60,342 nt of DNA from Roseibium denhamense (GCF_009711415.1 NZ_SMLZ01000091.1:1-60342); one strand, 5' to 3'. Counted from the stretch's first letter, positions 1 through 10,944 are shown. Notes: generated by a model from the sequence alone, not told the origin. Made by a program: numbers and translations.

Positions 1-27
1 GGCGTCGTCGCATCCATCATCGAGTAA
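1..27 (+). CDS. tuf: Elongation factor Tu, C-terminal end (partial)
   Basis: The first eight codons read GVVASIIE and then stop. This matches the usual C-terminus of alphaproteobacterial EF-Tu, the GTPase that delivers aminoacyl-tRNA to the ribosome. The gene begins outside the window. Its position immediately before rpsJ is the classic str/S10 operon junction. Only the last residues are visible, so the call rests on the tail motif plus context. Confidence 0.8.
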   Translation, partial: GVVASIIE

Positions 28-35
28 TCGACAGC

Positions 36-77
36 CGGGCCTGCCGGCACTTGAATAGGGTTTCGCGGGCAGGCCCG
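36..77 (+). promoter_or_regulatory. Stem-loop between tuf and rpsJ
   Basis: Bases 36-45 (CGGGCCTGCC) are perfectly complementary to 68-77, giving a 10-bp GC-rich stem with a 22-nt loop. No T-run follows, so it is not a standard intrinsic terminator. It could be an attenuator, a processing site or an S10-leader structure. Function is inference. Confidence 0.4.
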
Positions 78-100
78 CAGTCAATTTGGGAACAATAACA

Positions 101-409
101 ATGAACGGTCAGAATATCCGGATCCGCCTTAAGGCGTTCGACCACCGTATTCTGGACGCCTCCACTAAGGAGATCGTCAATACGGCCAAGCGGACCGGTG
201 CACAGGTACGGGGTCCCGTGCCGCTGCCGACGCGGATCGAGAAGTACACGGTACTTCGCGGACCGCATATCGATAAGAAAAGCCGCGATCAGTTCGAGAT
301 GCGGACGCACAAGCGTCTTCTCGACATCGTTGATCCGACGCCCCAGACGGTTGACGCGCTCATGAAGCTCGACCTGGCCGCTGGTGTCGACGTCGAGATC
401 AAGCTCTAA
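101..409 (+). CDS. rpsJ: 30S ribosomal protein S10
   Basis: This 102-residue protein starts [16 protein letters not shown], the conserved S10 N-terminus. S10 sits in the 30S head and also acts as NusE in antitermination. The ATG at 101 is preferred over an in-frame TTG at 86, because it gives the family length and the conserved start. It is the first gene of the S10 operon, 22 nt before rplC. Confidence 0.97.
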   Translation: MNGQNIRIRLKAFDHRILDASTKEIVNTAKRTGAQVRGPVPLPTRIEKYTVLRGPHIDKKSRDQFEMRTHKRLLDIVDPTPQTVDALMKLDLAAGVDVEIKL

Positions 410-431
410 GCCGGGTCGAAGGGGACACATC

Positions 432-1142
432 ATGCGTTCTGGAGTGATCGCTCAGAAAGTGGGCATGACCCGCATCTACAACGATGCAGGCGAACATGTT
501 CCGGTCACTGTACTGCGGCTGGAAAACTGCCAGGTGGTAGCCCACCGGACTGAAGAAAAGAACGGTTACACTGCGCTGCAGCTCGGCGTCGGTACCCGTA
601 AAGTGAAAAACACGCCGAAGGCGCTGCGCGGCCATTTTGCCGTTGCGCAGGTTGAGCCGAAGCGCACTGTTGCCGAATTCCGCGTCTCTGCGGACAACCT
701 GATCGACGTTGGCGCGGAAATCACCGCCGACCATTACGTCGAAGGCCAGTTTGTCGACGTGACCGGCACATCCATCGGTAAAGGTTTTGCCGGTGTCATG
801 AAGCGCCACAACTTCGGTGGTGGCCGTGCATCGCACGGTAACTCGATCTCGCACCGTTCACACGGTTCTACCGGTCAATGTCAGGATCCGGGCCGCGTGT
901 TCAAGGGCAAGAAAATGGCCGGTCACATGGGCGATACCCGCGTGACCACGCAGAACCTCAAGGTTGTGCGCACTGATGTTGAGCGTGGCCTGATCATGGT
1001 CGAGGGCTCTGTTCCAGGTGCCAAGGGCGGCTGGATCATGGTTCGCGACGCGATCAAAAAGGCGCTGCCGGAAAACGTTCCGGTTCCAGGTGCATTCAAG
1101 GCATCTGAAGCGACTGCGGCCGCCGGGAAGGAGAGTGAGTGA
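432..1142 (+). CDS. rplC: 50S ribosomal protein L3
   Basis: This 236-residue protein starts [18 protein letters not shown] and contains the L3 central signature [14 protein letters not shown]...[13 protein letters not shown] (about residues 117-150). L3 binds near the 3' end of 23S rRNA and nucleates 50S assembly. The ATG at 432 follows a GAAGGGGACACAT ribosome-binding region; longer in-frame starts would overlap rpsJ and lack family homology. The stop shares one base with the rplD start (TGATG), so the two are translationally coupled. Confidence 0.97.
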   Translation: MRSGVIAQKVGMTRIYNDAGEHVPVTVLRLENCQVVAHRTEEKNGYTALQLGVGTRKVKNTPKALRGHFAVAQVEPKRTVAEFRVSADNLIDVGAEITADHYVEGQFVDVTGTSIGKGFAGVMKRHNFGGGRASHGNSISHRSHGSTGQCQDPGRVFKGKKMAGHMGDTRVTTQNLKVVRTDVERGLIMVEGSVPGAKGGWIMVRDAIKKALPENVPVPGAFKASEATAAAGKESE

Positions 1143-1762
1143 TGGAACTCCAGGTCAAGACCCTCGAAGGCGGGGCGGCCGGTTCGATCACGGTGTCTGA
1201 CGAGATCTTTGGTCTCGAGCCGCGCACCGATTTGATCCACCGTGTGGTGCGTTGGCAGCTTGCCAAGCGCCAGGCGGGTACACATAAGACGCTTGGCCGT
1301 TCGGAAATCACTGGCACCACGAAGAAATTCGTCCGCCAGAAGGGTTCCGGCGGTGCCCGTCACGGCAACAAGAAGGCTCCGCAGTTCCGCGGCGGTGGCC
1401 GTGCGTTTGGTCCGGTTGTCCGTGACCATAGCCACGACCTGCCGAAAAAGGTTCGCGTTCTCGGTCTGAAGCACGCTTTGTCTGCAAAGGCGAAGGCTGA
1501 CAGCATTGTTGTTGTCGAAGATGCTAAGGCTGCCGAGGCAAAAACCAAGGCGCTCAAGGCACAGCTGACAAAGCTCGGCCTGACCAGTGCTCTGGTGATT
1601 GATGGTGCCGAAGTTGACAACAACTTCGCTCTGGCATCGCGCAACATTCCGCATCTGGACGTTCTGCCGGTTCAGGGCATCAATGTTTACGACATCCTGC
1701 AGGCCAACACGCTTGTGTTGACCAAGGCTGCGGTGTCCGCACTCGAGGAGCGCTTCAAATGA
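1142..1762 (+). CDS. rplD: 50S ribosomal protein L4
   Basis: This 206-residue L4/L1e-family protein has the conserved internal loop [24 protein letters not shown] region (about residues 59-80) that extends into the exit tunnel. In enterobacteria L4 also represses its own operon; whether it does so here cannot be seen. The ATG at 1142 overlaps the rplC stop by one base, and a GTG three bases upstream is the less likely start. The end overlaps rplW by ATGA. Confidence 0.96.
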   Translation: MELQVKTLEGGAAGSITVSDEIFGLEPRTDLIHRVVRWQLAKRQAGTHKTLGRSEITGTTKKFVRQKGSGGARHGNKKAPQFRGGGRAFGPVVRDHSHDLPKKVRVLGLKHALSAKAKADSIVVVEDAKAAEAKTKALKAQLTKLGLTSALVIDGAEVDNNFALASRNIPHLDVLPVQGINVYDILQANTLVLTKAAVSALEERFK

Positions 1763-2052
1763 GCAACCTTCCTCACTACGACAAAATCGTTGGCCCGGTA
1801 ATCACCGAAAAGTCGACGATGGCTTCAGAAGAGAACAAGGTTGTCTTCAAGGTTGCCAACGATGCAACCAAGCCGGAAATCAAGGCCGCAGTCGAAGCAC
1901 TGTTTGGCGTCAAGGTAACCGCGGTGAACACGCTCGTCCGCAAGGGCAAAGTGAAGCGTTTCCGGGGCCGCCTCGGCCGCCAGTCAGACTTCAAGAAGGC
2001 CGTCGTAACGCTGCAGGAAGGTCACGGCATCGACGTGACCACCGGGCTCTAA
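1759..2052 (+). CDS. rplW: 50S ribosomal protein L23
   Basis: This 97-residue L23 contains the family features [14 protein letters not shown] near the N-terminus and [20 protein letters not shown] near residue 65. L23 lies at the polypeptide exit and docks trigger factor and SRP. The start overlaps the rplD stop (ATGA), typical of this operon. Confidence 0.96.
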   Translation: MSNLPHYDKIVGPVITEKSTMASEENKVVFKVANDATKPEIKAAVEALFGVKVTAVNTLVRKGKVKRFRGRLGRQSDFKKAVVTLQEGHGIDVTTGL

Positions 2053-2070
2053 GACGGGGACTTAAGAACA

Positions 2071-2904
2071 ATGGCACTTAAGACATTCAATCCGACGTCC
2101 CCAGGCCGCCGTCAGCTGGTACAAGTTGACCGCTCCGGTCTGTGGAAGGGCAAGCCGGTCAAGACTTTGACCGAAGGCCTGTCCAAGTCTGGCGGCCGGA
2201 ACAACACGGGCCGCCTGACGTCTCCGAACCGCGGTGGCGGTCACAAGCGGACTTACCGTCTTGTCGACTTCAAGCGTCGCAAGTGGGACGTTCCGGCGAC
2301 CGTAGAACGCCTTGAATACGATCCGAACCGGACCGCATTCATTGCTCTGATCCGTTATGAAGACGGTGAGCTGAGCTACATTCTGGCGCCTCAGCGCCTT
2401 GCCGTTGGCGACACTGTCGTTGCCGGTGAGAACGTCGACGTCAAACCAGGCAACGCTGCTCCGCTGGCACGCATTCCAGTGGGCACGATCGTGCACAACA
2501 TCGAGTTGAAGCCGGGCAAAGGCGCCCAGATCGCTCGCTCTGCTGGCGCGTTCGTCCAGATCGTTGGCCGCGACCAAGGCTACACCACGCTGCGCCTGAT
2601 GTCTGGCGAGCAGCGCCGGGTCCTTGGTACCTGCATGGCCACTGTTGGCGCCGTATCCAACCCGGATCACGGCAACGTCAACCTCGGTAAAGCAGGCCGT
2701 TCCCGCTGGCTTGGCATCCGTCCGCATACACGCGGTGTTGCCATGAACCCGATCGACCACCCGCACGGTGGTGGTGAAGGCCGGACCTCCGGCGGTCGTC
2801 ATCCGGTTACTCCTTGGGGTAAACCGACCAAAGGTAAGCGCACGCGGCGCAATAAGCAGACTGATAAGTATATCGTCCGCAGCCGCCACGCGCGTAAGAA
2901 GTAA
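2071..2904 (+). CDS. rplB: 50S ribosomal protein L2
   Basis: This 277-residue L2 carries the highly conserved C-terminal peptidyl-transferase-proximal signature [15 protein letters not shown] (about residues 225-239). The N-terminal OB-fold region follows [16 protein letters not shown]2 is one of the primary 23S-binding proteins and is needed for subunit association. Length and motifs are normal; the spacing to rpsS is 11 nt. Confidence 0.98.
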   Translation: MALKTFNPTSPGRRQLVQVDRSGLWKGKPVKTLTEGLSKSGGRNNTGRLTSPNRGGGHKRTYRLVDFKRRKWDVPATVERLEYDPNRTAFIALIRYEDGELSYILAPQRLAVGDTVVAGENVDVKPGNAAPLARIPVGTIVHNIELKPGKGAQIARSAGAFVQIVGRDQGYTTLRLMSGEQRRVLGTCMATVGAVSNPDHGNVNLGKAGRSRWLGIRPHTRGVAMNPIDHPHGGGEGRTSGGRHPVTPWGKPTKGKRTRRNKQTDKYIVRSRHARKK

Positions 2905-2915
2905 GGGACAGGATC

Positions 2916-3194
2916 GTGGCACGTTCGATCTGGAAAGGTCCGTTTGTCGACGGGTATCTGCTGAAGAAGGCGGACAAGGTCCGTGAGTCTGGCCGGAACG
3001 AGGTTATCAAAACCTGGAGCCGCCGCTCTACGATCCTCCCGCAGTTCGTTGGTCTAACCTTCGGCGTCTACAACGGTCAAAAGCACGTTCCGGTGCTGGT
3101 GTCTGAAGAGATGATTGGTCACAAGTTCGGTGAGTTCTCACCGTCCCGGACCTATTACGGACACGGCGCCGACAAGAAGGCGAAGAGGAAGTAA
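2916..3194 (+). CDS. rpsS: 30S ribosomal protein S19
   Basis: This 92-residue S19 begins [18 protein letters not shown], the family N-terminus, and contains [17 protein letters not shown]19 forms the head complex with S13 and contacts tRNA. The start is GTG at 2916, preceded by an AGGGACAGGA Shine-Dalgarno region; no ATG is suitable. The next gene starts two bases after the stop. Confidence 0.97.
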   Translation: MARSIWKGPFVDGYLLKKADKVRESGRNEVIKTWSRRSTILPQFVGLTFGVYNGQKHVPVLVSEEMIGHKFGEFSPSRTYYGHGADKKAKRK

Positions 3195-3196
3195 CG

Positions 3197-3577
3197 ATGG
3201 GCAAGCCGAAGCGTGAGCGGACGCTCGCTGACAACGAGGCTCGGGCAATGACACGGATGATCCGTGTCTCCCCGCGCAAGCTTAACCTCGTTGCCGCTGC
3301 TATCCGTGGTAAAAAAGTCGGTTCCGCGATTGCGGACCTGACATTCTCCCGCAAGCGCATTGCGCAAGACGTCAAGAAGACCCTGATGTCTGCCGTTGCG
3401 AATGCGGAAAACAACCATGACCTGGATATCGACAACCTCGTGGTTGCCGAAGCTCATGTTGGCAAGGCTTTTGTCATCAAGCGGTTCCAGGCCCGCGCAC
3501 GTGGCCGTGTTGGCCGGATCGAGAAGCCATTCTCGAACCTGACCATCGTCGTGCGTGAAGTTGAGGAGACTGCCTGA
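3197..3577 (+). CDS. rplV: 50S ribosomal protein L22
   Basis: This 126-residue L22 has the conserved core [19 protein letters not shown] (about residues 21-39) and the C-terminal hairpin motif [15 protein letters not shown] that lines the exit tunnel. A short basic N-terminal extension ([17 protein letters not shown]) precedes the core, as in other alphaproteobacteria. The stop overlaps the rpsC start by one base (TGATG). Confidence 0.97.
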   Translation: MGKPKRERTLADNEARAMTRMIRVSPRKLNLVAAAIRGKKVGSAIADLTFSRKRIAQDVKKTLMSAVANAENNHDLDIDNLVVAEAHVGKAFVIKRFQARARGRVGRIEKPFSNLTIVVREVEETA

Positions 3578-4308
3578 TGGGACATAAAGTAAACCCGATC
3601 GGCATGCGCCTCGGGATCAACCGCACCTGGGACTCGCGCTGGTTTGCGAGCAAGAACGAGTACGGCAACCTTCTTCATGAAGACTTCCGCATTCGTGAGT
3701 TCCTCCTGAAGGAACTGAAGCAGGCAGCTGTTTCCAAGGTGGTTATCGAGCGCCCGCATAAAAAATGCCGCGTGTCCATTCACTCCGGCCGTCCGGGTGT
3801 GGTCATCGGTAAAAAGGGTGCTGACATCGAGCGGCTTCGCAAGAAGATCGCCGATATCACGAATTCGGAAGTGCACCTCAACATCGTTGAAGTGCGCAAG
3901 CCGGAAATCGATGCGACCCTGGTTGCCGCTTCGATCGCTCAGCAGCTGGAACGCCGTGTTGCCTTCCGCCGCGCCATGAAGCGGGCTGTTCAGTCCGCCA
4001 TGCGTCTCGGCGCCCAGGGCATCCGGATCAACTGCGGCGGCCGTCTCGGTGGTGCTGAGATCGCACGTATCGAATGGTACCGCGAAGGCCGTGTGCCTCT
4101 CCACACCCTGCGGGCTGACATCGACTACGGTGTTGCCAGCGCTCACACGGCTTACGGCGTGTGTGGTGTGAAGGTCTGGATCTTCAAAGGTGAAATCCTT
4201 GAGCACGACCCAATGGCGTCTGAAAAGCGCGCCACTGCCGGCGGCGAAGGTGGAAACCAGGGTGATCGCGGCGGACGCCGGGATCGGGGCCGCGAGCGCG
4301 CAGCTTGA
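3577..4308 (+). CDS. rpsC: 30S ribosomal protein S3
   Basis: This 243-residue S3 starts [20 protein letters not shown]. It has a KH domain with [17 protein letters not shown] (about residues 70-87) and a C-terminal domain with [18 protein letters not shown]3 forms part of the mRNA entry site. The last 30 residues are a Gly/Arg-rich tail typical of alphaproteobacterial S3. It is coupled to rplV by overlap. Confidence 0.97.
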   Translation: MGHKVNPIGMRLGINRTWDSRWFASKNEYGNLLHEDFRIREFLLKELKQAAVSKVVIERPHKKCRVSIHSGRPGVVIGKKGADIERLRKKIADITNSEVHLNIVEVRKPEIDATLVAASIAQQLERRVAFRRAMKRAVQSAMRLGAQGIRINCGGRLGGAEIARIEWYREGRVPLHTLRADIDYGVASAHTAYGVCGVKVWIFKGEILEHDPMASEKRATAGGEGGNQGDRGGRRDRGRERAA

Positions 4309-4356
4309 TTTCAAGCTGCCAGCCGCTCGTAAGATAAGAAAGACGAGAGAAGAACG

Positions 4357-4770
4357 ATGCTGCAACCGAAGCGCACAAAGTTCCGCAAGCAGCACAAGGG
4401 CCGCATCCACGGTCTGTCGAAGGGGGGCACTGACCTCAACTTCGGCGCGTTCGGTCTGAAGGCTGTTGAGCCAGAGCGCGTTACCGCGCGTCAGATCGAA
4501 GCTGCCCGCCGTGCTATGACCCGTCACATGAAACGTGCGGGCCGTGTTTGGATCCGTATCTTCCCGGACGTCCCGGTTTCCTCAAAACCGGCCGAGGTTC
4601 GCATGGGTAAAGGTAAGGGTTCTCCGGATTACTGGGCTTGCCGCGTCAAGCCGGGCCGGATCATGTTCGAAATCGATGGTGTTCCGGAAGACGTTGCTCG
4701 TGAAGCCATGCGTCTTGCCGCCGCCAAGCTGCCGATCAAATGCCGCTTCGTTCAGCGTATCGGCGAGTAG
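4357..4770 (+). CDS. rplP: 50S ribosomal protein L16
   Basis: This 137-residue L16 starts [19 protein letters not shown] and contains the family signature [14 protein letters not shown] (about residues 81-94). L16 organises the A-site region of the 50S subunit. The ATG at 4357 follows GAGAGAAGAACG. Spacing from rpsC is 48 nt and to rpmC 21 nt. Confidence 0.97.
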   Translation: MLQPKRTKFRKQHKGRIHGLSKGGTDLNFGAFGLKAVEPERVTARQIEAARRAMTRHMKRAGRVWIRIFPDVPVSSKPAEVRMGKGKGSPDYWACRVKPGRIMFEIDGVPEDVAREAMRLAAAKLPIKCRFVQRIGE

Positions 4771-4791
4771 GGCAGGCGAGGAGTTAGAGCC

Positions 4792-4992
4792 ATGAAGGCT
4801 ACCGATGTACGGGCTAAGACCCTCGACGAGCTCCGCACAGAGCTCGAAGGTTTGAAGAAGGAGCAGTTCAATCTGCGTTTTCAGAAAGCCACGGGTCAGC
4901 TTGAAAACACTGCGCGTGTCCGGCAAATCCGCCGGGACATTGCGCGTATCCAGACGATCATGCGTGAAAAACGCGTGACGGCGACCGCATAA
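4792..4992 (+). CDS. rpmC: 50S ribosomal protein L29
   Basis: This 66-residue L29 has the family two-helix hairpin pattern: [22 protein letters not shown], then [19 protein letters not shown]29 sits next to L23 at the exit tunnel. A GAGGAGTTAGAGCC Shine-Dalgarno region precedes the ATG. Confidence 0.96.
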   Translation: MKATDVRAKTLDELRTELEGLKKEQFNLRFQKATGQLENTARVRQIRRDIARIQTIMREKRVTATA

Positions 4993-5002
4993 GGAAACGG
5001 AC

Positions 5003-5233
5003 ATGCCAAAGCGTATCCTGCAGGGCACTGTTGTCGGCGACGCCAATGACAAGACTGTGACGGTTAACGTGGAGCGCCGCTTCACGCACCCGCTTTTGAA
5101 GAAGACCGTGCGCCGGACCAAAAAGTACCGTGCACACGATGAAACCAACCAATACAAGGTTGGCGACACTGTTCAGATCGAAGAGTGCGCGCCAATCTCG
5201 AAAAACAAACGGTGGACTGTGGTCACTCAGTGA
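5003..5233 (+). CDS. rpsQ: 30S ribosomal protein S17
   Basis: This 76-residue S17 is an OB-fold 16S-binding protein. It shows [21 protein letters not shown] and the conserved [18 protein letters not shown]. It is the last gene of the S10-type block. A 70-nt gap follows, carrying a small inverted repeat (CGGCGC / GCGCCG, about 5259-5281) before rplN. Confidence 0.97.
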   Translation: MPKRILQGTVVGDANDKTVTVNVERRFTHPLLKKTVRRTKKYRAHDETNQYKVGDTVQIEECAPISKNKRWTVVTQ

Positions 5234-5303
5234 TCACGCTTCACTTGTGTGAGCATCCGGCGCCCTCAGATGGAGCGCCGCTAGAAGAACAAGGCAGCCA
5301 GTC

Positions 5304-5672
5304 ATGATTCAGATGCAAACAAACCTCGACGTCGCGGATAACTCCGGCGCTCGTCGTGTCATGTGCATCAAAGTGCTCGGCGGCTCCAAGCGCAAATACG
5401 CCCAGGTAGGCGACATCATTGTCGTTTCCGTTAAAGAGGCTATTCCGCGGGGCCGCGTTAAGAAGGGCGACGTGATGAAGGCTGTCGTCGTGCGCACGGC
5501 AAAGGATATCCGCCGTCCCGATGGCAGCGTGATCCGGTTCGACCGCAATGCGGCCGTGCTGGTCAATAACAACAAGGAGCCAGTCGGCACCCGTATCTTT
5601 GGTCCGGTCCCGCGTGAACTCCGTGCAAAGAACCATATGAAAATCATTTCGCTCGCGCCGGAGGTGCTCTGA
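5304..5672 (+). CDS. rplN: 50S ribosomal protein L14
   Basis: This 122-residue L14 starts [18 protein letters not shown] and contains the signature ending [11 protein letters not shown] near residue 105. L14 forms part of the inter-subunit bridges. It is the first gene of the spc-type block, and its TGATG stop overlaps the rplX start. Confidence 0.98.
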   Translation: MIQMQTNLDVADNSGARRVMCIKVLGGSKRKYAQVGDIIVVSVKEAIPRGRVKKGDVMKAVVVRTAKDIRRPDGSVIRFDRNAAVLVNNNKEPVGTRIFGPVPRELRAKNHMKIISLAPEVL

Positions 5673-5989
5673 TGGCTGCGAAAATTAAAAAAGGCGACAC
5701 GGTGGTCGTACTGACTGGCCGTGACAAGGGTAAGTCCGGCGAAGTGCTCAAGGTTCTTCGCGAAGACAACAAGGCTCTGGTTCGTGGCATCAACATGGTG
5801 CGCCGTCATCAGAAGCAGACCCAGACGCAGGAAGCTGGCATCGTGTCCAAAGAGGCTGCGATCCACATGTCCAACATCGCGCTTGCCGATCCGAAGGACG
5901 GTAAGGCGACGCGCGTCGGCTTCAAGACCCAGGACGACGGCACCAAGGTCCGTGTGGCCAAGCGCTCGGGAGATCTGATCGATGGCTGA
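5672..5989 (+). CDS. rplX: 50S ribosomal protein L24
   Basis: This 105-residue L24 has an N-terminal KOW motif, [20 protein letters not shown] (about residues 4-23), and [17 protein letters not shown] in the middle. L24 is an assembly initiator that binds the 5' domain of 23S rRNA. It overlaps both neighbours: one base with rplN and eight bases with rplE. Confidence 0.97.
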   Translation: MAAKIKKGDTVVVLTGRDKGKSGEVLKVLREDNKALVRGINMVRRHQKQTQTQEAGIVSKEAAIHMSNIALADPKDGKATRVGFKTQDDGTKVRVAKRSGDLIDG

Positions 5990-6539
5990 GACCACTTACG
6001 TGCCGCGTCTTAAGACGCATTACAATGAAGTCGTGCGCAAGCAGCTTCAGGAAAAATTCCAGTACGCGAACGTCATGCAGGTTCCGCAGCTGGAAAAAAT
6101 CGTCCTGAACATCGGCGTTGGCGAAGCAGTTGGCGATTCCAAGAAAGCCAAGACTGCTGCTGCTGATCTCGCTGCGATTGCTGGTCAAAAGCCGGTGATC
6201 ACCACAGCCAAGAAATCCATCGCGACCTTTAAGGTCCGCGAGGGAATGCCGCTTGGTGTCAAGGTGACCCTTCGCCGCCAGCAGATGTACGAATTCATGG
6301 ACCGTCTCATCACTATCGCGCTGCCGCGCGTTCGTGACTTCCGCGGGTTGAACCCGAAGAGCTTCGACGGTCGTGGCAACTACGCCATGGGCATTAAAGA
6401 ACACATCGTGTTCCCGGAGATCGAGTACGACAAAGTCGACCAGATCTGGGGTATGGACGTGATCGTTTGCACCACGGCGCCGACGGATGACGAAGCGCGC
6501 GAGCTTCTGCGCGCGTTCAACTTCCCGTTCACGAAGTAA
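5982..6539 (+). CDS. rplE: 50S ribosomal protein L5
   Basis: This 185-residue L5 is a 5S rRNA-binding protein. Conserved stretches are [17 protein letters not shown] and the C-terminal region around [18 protein letters not shown]. The ATG at 5982 lies inside the rplX end, which is a common arrangement for this pair. Confidence 0.97.
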   Translation: MAETTYVPRLKTHYNEVVRKQLQEKFQYANVMQVPQLEKIVLNIGVGEAVGDSKKAKTAAADLAAIAGQKPVITTAKKSIATFKVREGMPLGVKVTLRRQQMYEFMDRLITIALPRVRDFRGLNPKSFDGRGNYAMGIKEHIVFPEIEYDKVDQIWGMDVIVCTTAPTDDEARELLRAFNFPFTK

Positions 6540-6560
6540 CGGGCAAGGAAGGGAACGACG

Positions 6561-6866
6561 ATGGCGAAGAAAAGCGCAATCGAGAAAAACAAGCGCCGTG
6601 AGAAGCTTGTCAAGAAATACGCTGAGAAGCGCGCTGCTCTGAAGGCAATGGCTAAAGACGACAGCCTGTCCCTGGAAGAGCGTTACAACGCACGTTTGAA
6701 GCTTGCAAAACTGCCGCGGAACTCCGCGCCGAACCGTGTTCGCAACCGCTGCGAAGTGTCCGGCCGTCCGCGTGGTTTTTACCGCAAGCTGAAAATGTCC
6801 CGTATTGCGCTTCGTGAACTGGGCTCCCTGGGTAAGATCCCGGGCCTGGTCAAGTCGAGCTGGTAA
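6561..6866 (+). CDS. rpsN: 30S ribosomal protein S14
   Basis: This 101-residue long-form S14 starts [20 protein letters not shown] and ends with the conserved [22 protein letters not shown], which I cite only by its final SSW tail. It has a single Cys near position 65 ([15 protein letters not shown]), so the Zn-ribbon cysteines are absent. That makes it the zinc-independent form. Confidence 0.97.
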   Translation: MAKKSAIEKNKRREKLVKKYAEKRAALKAMAKDDSLSLEERYNARLKLAKLPRNSAPNRVRNRCEVSGRPRGFYRKLKMSRIALRELGSLGKIPGLVKSSW

Positions 6867-6878
6867 GGAGAAACTCCC

Positions 6879-7277
6879 ATGGCACTTTCAGATCCGTTGG
6901 GGGATATGCTGACCCGGATCCGCAACGCCCAGTTGCGCCGGAAAAACAAAGTCAGCTCACCTAACTCCAAATTGCGTGCACACGTACTTGATGTGCTTGC
7001 AAAAGAAGGGTACATCCGTGGCTACACCGCGGTTGAATACGAGGGCGGTAAGTCCGAGTTGGAAATCGAACTGAAGTATTTCGACGGTGAGCCGGTCATC
7101 CGCACAATCGAGCGGGTTTCCAAGCCGGGCCGCCGCGTTTACTCGTCGGTGAAAAACATCCCGCATGTCTCCAATGGCCTGGGCGTGTCGATCATTTCGA
7201 CCCCGCGCGGCGTCATGAGCGACCATCAGGCGCGGGAAGAAAACGTAGGTGGCGAGGTTCTGTGTCGCGTCTTCTGA
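6879..7277 (+). CDS. rpsH: 30S ribosomal protein S8
   Basis: This 132-residue S8 starts [18 protein letters not shown] and has the C-terminal signature [17 protein letters not shown]8 binds the central domain of 16S rRNA; in E. coli it is the spc-operon repressor. The ATG is preceded by AAGGAGAAACTCCC. Confidence 0.97.
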   Translation: MALSDPLGDMLTRIRNAQLRRKNKVSSPNSKLRAHVLDVLAKEGYIRGYTAVEYEGGKSELEIELKYFDGEPVIRTIERVSKPGRRVYSSVKNIPHVSNGLGVSIISTPRGVMSDHQAREENVGGEVLCRVF

Positions 7278-7317
7278 TGCGGCACTCTCGCTTTTAAACA
7301 ACGACAAGGTTGGTCAT

Positions 7318-7851
7318 ATGTCTCGTATTGGCAAAAAGCCAGTCCCCGTGCCAAGCGGGGTAACGGCATCGATCGACGGTCAGATGGTTACGATCAAGGG
7401 CCCGAAAGGCGAAAAGTCTTTCGCGCTCAATGATCTTGTTCTGGCCGAAATGACAGACGATGGGATCAAGATCGATCCGCGCAACAACACCAAGCCGGCC
7501 CGCTCCATGTGGGGCATGAGCCGGACCATGGTTCAGAACCTGATCACCGGTGTGACAGAGGGCTTCAAGAAAGACCTCGCCATCACGGGTGTTGGTTACC
7601 GCGCGCAGGTCCAGGGTAAGAATCTTCAGCTGGCGCTGGGTTTCTCGCACGACGTCGTCTATCCGATCCCGGATGGCATCGATATCGCGTGCCCGAAACC
7701 AACGGAAATCAGCATTTCCGGTACCGACAAGCAACGTGTCGGTCAGGTTGCTGCTGAAATCCGCGAATTCCGCCCGCCGGAGCCCTACAAGGGCAAAGGC
7801 GTACGTTATGCAGACGAGTTCATCGTCCGCAAAGAAGGCAAGAAGAAGTAA
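7318..7851 (+). CDS. rplF: 50S ribosomal protein L6
   Basis: This 177-residue L6 starts [15 protein letters not shown] and ends with the family signature [20 protein letters not shown]. The ATG at 7318 gives the normal length and N-terminus. An in-frame upstream start at 7249 would run through the end of rpsH and is unlikely. L6 lies near the stalk base. Confidence 0.97.
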   Translation: MSRIGKKPVPVPSGVTASIDGQMVTIKGPKGEKSFALNDLVLAEMTDDGIKIDPRNNTKPARSMWGMSRTMVQNLITGVTEGFKKDLAITGVGYRAQVQGKNLQLALGFSHDVVYPIPDGIDIACPKPTEISISGTDKQRVGQVAAEIREFRPPEPYKGKGVRYADEFIVRKEGKKK

Positions 7852-7863
7852 CGGACCTGGATC

Positions 7864-8226
7864 ATGGCGAACAGCAAACAAGCTTTCGAGCGCCGCCGCG
7901 ATCGCGTGCGCCGTTCGGTCAAGAAAGCCGCAGGCGGTCGTCCGCGCCTTTCTATCTTCCGCTCGTCGAAGCAGATCTACGCCCAGATCATCGACGACGC
8001 GCAGGGGCATACAATTGCCGCTGCTTCCACGATCGAAAAAGATCTCAAGGGCAGCCTGAAAACGGGCGCCGACGTGTCTGCAGCAGCAGCCGTTGGCAAG
8101 CTTGTTGCCGAGCGTGCGGTAGCCGCCGGTGTCAAGCAGGTCGTGTTCGACCGGGGCGGATACATGTATCATGGGCGCGTCAAAGCGCTTGCTGATGCAG
8201 CCCGCGAAGGTGGACTTGAATTCTGA
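7864..8226 (+). CDS. rplR: 50S ribosomal protein L18
   Basis: This 120-residue L18 is a 5S rRNA-binding protein. It has [20 protein letters not shown] near residue 28 and the C-terminal signature [22 protein letters not shown]. Length and context are standard. Confidence 0.97.
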   Translation: MANSKQAFERRRDRVRRSVKKAAGGRPRLSIFRSSKQIYAQIIDDAQGHTIAAASTIEKDLKGSLKTGADVSAAAAVGKLVAERAVAAGVKQVVFDRGGYMYHGRVKALADAAREGGLEF

Positions 8227-8267
8227 CCAGCGCCCGTTGGCGCTCTTAAGAACGGAAGACGTATAAA

Positions 8268-8834
8268 ATGGCGAGACAAGAAAATCGCGAGCGCGAAGAG
8301 CGCGACAGCGAATTCGTCGACAAGCTCGTTCACATCAACCGCGTGGCCAAAGTGGTCAAGGGTGGCCGCCGTTTCGGTTTTGCAGCCCTCGTTGTTGTTG
8401 GTGACCAGAAGGGCCGTGTCGGCTTCGGTCATGGCAAGGCACGTGAAGTGCCGGAAGCCATCCGGAAAGCAACTGAAGCTGCAAAGCGCACGATGATCCG
8501 TGTGCCGCTTCGCGAAGGCCGGACCCTCCACCACGATGTGGAAGGCCGTCACGGCGCTGGTAAGGTTCTGCTGCGCGCAGCGCCTGCCGGTACCGGTATC
8601 ATCGCGGGTGGTCCGATGCGTGCCGTCTTTGAAACGCTCGGCGTTCAAGACGTTGTGGCAAAGTCTCTCGGGACTTCCAACCCGTACAACATGGTTCGTG
8701 CAACATTCGATGCGCTGACCAGAGAAGACAGCCCGCGCTCCGTCGCTGCCCGCCGTGGCCTTAAGGTCTCAGTGCTGCAGTCCCGGCGTCGCGATAACAC
8801 GGACGAGGCGGCTCCGGCTGCCGCTGAGGCTTGA
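8268..8834 (+). CDS. rpsE: 30S ribosomal protein S5
   Basis: This 188-residue S5 has the double-stranded RNA-binding-like N-terminal domain ([20 protein letters not shown], about residues 23-42) and the C-terminal domain with [16 protein letters not shown]5 takes part in mRNA unwinding at the entry tunnel and in fidelity. The last 20 residues form a variable Ala-rich tail. Confidence 0.97.
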   Translation: MARQENREREERDSEFVDKLVHINRVAKVVKGGRRFGFAALVVVGDQKGRVGFGHGKAREVPEAIRKATEAAKRTMIRVPLREGRTLHHDVEGRHGAGKVLLRAAPAGTGIIAGGPMRAVFETLGVQDVVAKSLGTSNPYNMVRATFDALTREDSPRSVAARRGLKVSVLQSRRRDNTDEAAPAAAEA

Positions 8835-8875
8835 CCTCGGCGGCGCCAGCCACCAGCTGAATAAGGGTACGTTCC

Positions 8876-9073
8876 ATGGCGAACACCGAAAAGACTGTTA
8901 CGGTCGAACAGATCGGCAGCCCGCTGCGCCGTCCTCAGGACCAGCGCGCGACGCTCATCGGTCTCGGCCTGAACAAGATGCACCGCCGTTCCACACTGAA
9001 GGACACTCCGGAAGTGCGCGGCATGATCAATAAGGTCCAGCATCTCGTTCGTGTCGTCGAAGACGGCGCATAA
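8876..9073 (+). CDS. rpmD: 50S ribosomal protein L30
   Basis: This 65-residue L30 has [20 protein letters not shown] and [20 protein letters not shown], which are family hallmarks. It is a small 50S protein, absent from some lineages but standard in alphaproteobacteria. The end is 22 nt from rplO. Confidence 0.96.
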   Translation: MANTEKTVTVEQIGSPLRRPQDQRATLIGLGLNKMHRRSTLKDTPEVRGMINKVQHLVRVVEDGA

Positions 9074-9095
9074 GGACGGGGTGAGGAGAAAAGAC

Positions 9096-9563
9096 ATGAA
9101 GCTCAACGAACTTCGTGACAACGAAGGTGCCGTCAAGGACCGCACCCGTGTTGGCCGCGGTATCGGGTCTGGCAAGGGCAAGACCGGTGGCCGTGGTGTG
9201 AAGGGTCAGAAGTCCCGTTCCGGTGTGGCGATCAAGGGTTTTGAAGGCGGTCAAATGCCGCTTCACCGCCGCCTGCCGAAGCGTGGTTTCACGAACATCT
9301 TTGCCAACGACTACAACACTGTGTCTGTCGGCCGTGTTCAAAAAGCCATTGATGCCGGCAAGCTGAACGCTTCTGAAACCGTGACGGTTGAAGCGCTGAA
9401 AGCAGCAGGTGTGGTCAAGCGGGTCCGCGACGGTGTGCGCATCGTTGCCAACGGTGAAATCACCGCTGCAGTGACCTTTGAAGTTGCCGGTGCCTCCAAG
9501 GGCGCTGTTGCGGCTATCGAAAAAGCGGGCGGCAAGGTTGCCGTTCTGGGAGCTCAGGCTTAA
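9096..9563 (+). CDS. rplO: 50S ribosomal protein L15
   Basis: This 155-residue L15 starts [20 protein letters not shown] and has the Gly-rich N-terminal extension [20 protein letters not shown] that threads into 23S rRNA. The ATG at 9096 is preceded by GAGGAGAAAAGAC. A longer in-frame start inside rpmD would add residues not found in the family. Confidence 0.97.
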   Translation: MKLNELRDNEGAVKDRTRVGRGIGSGKGKTGGRGVKGQKSRSGVAIKGFEGGQMPLHRRLPKRGFTNIFANDYNTVSVGRVQKAIDAGKLNASETVTVEALKAAGVVKRVRDGVRIVANGEITAAVTFEVAGASKGAVAAIEKAGGKVAVLGAQA

Positions 9564-9612
9564 CAGCCTGGGCTTTACCCATTTTTTGGGCATTATCTGA
9601 CCGGAGTAGGGC

Positions 9613-10944
9613 ATGGCATCGGCCGCCGAGCAACTGGCGTCAAATCTAAATTTCTCAGCTTTCGCCAAGGCTGAAGAGCTCAAAAAGCGCATCTGGTTCA
9701 CACTGGGGGCGCTTTTGGTTTATCGACTGGGCACATATATTCCGATGCCCGGTATCAACCCGGAAGCCTTCGCGCAGGCCTTCAATCAGGCACAGTCCGG
9801 TATCATCGGCATGTTCAACATGTTTGCCGGTGGTGCGGTCGAGCGCATGGCAATCTTCGCCCTCGGCATCATGCCGTACATTTCCGCTTCCATCATCATG
9901 CAGCTTATGACGACGGTTGTCCCGTCGCTTGAGCAGCTGAAGAAGGAAGGCGAGCAGGGCCGCAAGGTTATCAATCAGTACACCCGGTACGGCACCGTTG
10001 TGCTTGCCGCGTTCCAGGCGTACGGCATTGCCGTTGGTCTTGAAGGCGCCACCAATGTCGTCACCGATCCGGGCTGGTTCTTCCGGGCCTCCACGGTCAT
10101 CACCCTCGTTGGCGGGACCATGTTCCTGATGTGGCTTGGTGAGCAGATCACCTCCCGCGGCATTGGTAACGGTATCTCCCTGATTATCTTTGCAGGTATT
10201 GTTGCGGGTCTCCCGGCTGCGATCGTGCAGACGCTCGAGCTTGGCCGCCAGGGAACGCTGGCAACCGGCATCATCCTCGGCATTATCTTGCTCGCGATTG
10301 TCGTGATCGGCTTTATCGTTTTCATGGAGCGTGCGCAGCGCCGGCTCTTGATCCAGTATCCGAAGCGCCAGATGGGCAACCGCATGTTCGAGGGCAACAC
10401 CTCGTTCCTGCCGCTCAAGCTGAATACTGCTGGTGTTATTCCGCCGATCTTCGCATCATCCCTGCTGCTGGTTCCGGCGACGATTTCCGGTTTCAATTCC
10501 GGGGGCGGGAATGAATGGCTGACGACGATTACTGCGCTCTTGGGCCACGGCCAGCCGCTGTTCATGGTGTTCTATGCCGCCATGATCATCTTCTTCTGCT
10601 TTTTCTACACCGCGATTGTCTTCAATCCGAGTGACACTGCGGACAACTTGAAAAAGCATGGCGGTTTCATACCTGGGATTCGTCCGGGCGAGCGAACCGC
10701 GCAGTACATTGACTTTGTCCTGACCCGGATTACGGTGGTTGGTGCGCTGTATATAACCATCGTTTGTCTATTACCCGAATTCCTCATTTCGGCGACAGGC
10801 GTTCCGTTCTATTTCGGAGGGACCTCGTTGTTGATTGTCGTAAGCGTGACAATGGATACCGTTTCTCAGATCCAGGGACACTTGCTTGCGCACCAATACG
10901 AGGGACTGGTGAAAAAAGCGAAACTCAGGGGGAAACGTCGATGA
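9613..10944 (+). CDS. secY: Protein translocase subunit SecY
   Basis: This 443-residue protein is the channel subunit of the SecYEG inner-membrane translocon. It has about ten hydrophobic segments. Family motifs include [21 protein letters not shown] (plug/TM2 region, only partly cited) and [13 protein letters not shown] near residue 190. Conserved cytoplasmic loops follow, with [10 protein letters not shown] near residue 352. It lies within the spc block as usual, and its stop overlaps adk by ATGA. Confidence 0.98.
   Translation: MASAAEQLASNLNFSAFAKAEELKKRIWFTLGALLVYRLGTYIPMPGINPEAFAQAFNQAQSGIIGMFNMFAGGAVERMAIFALGIMPYISASIIMQLMTTVVPSLEQLKKEGEQGRKVINQYTRYGTVVLAAFQAYGIAVGLEGATNVVTDPGWFFRASTVITLVGGTMFLMWLGEQITSRGIGNGISLIIFAGIVAGLPAAIVQTLELGRQGTLATGIILGIILLAIVVIGFIVFMERAQRRLLIQYPKRQMGNRMFEGNTSFLPLKLNTAGVIPPIFASSLLLVPATISGFNSGGGNEWLTTITALLGHGQPLFMVFYAAMIIFFCFFYTAIVFNPSDTADNLKKHGGFIPGIRPGERTAQYIDFVLTRITVVGALYITIVCLLPEFLISATGVPFYFGGTSLLIVVSVTMDTVSQIQGHLLAHQYEGLVKKAKLRGKRR

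Noticed and set aside
2062..2922. Long minus-strand open frame opposite rplB, and similar long frames opposite rpsC (3454-4527) and rpoA (12563-13651)
   Set aside because: These are antisense to highly conserved ribosomal or polymerase genes. Their translations show no family features, and they arise from GC-rich third positions.
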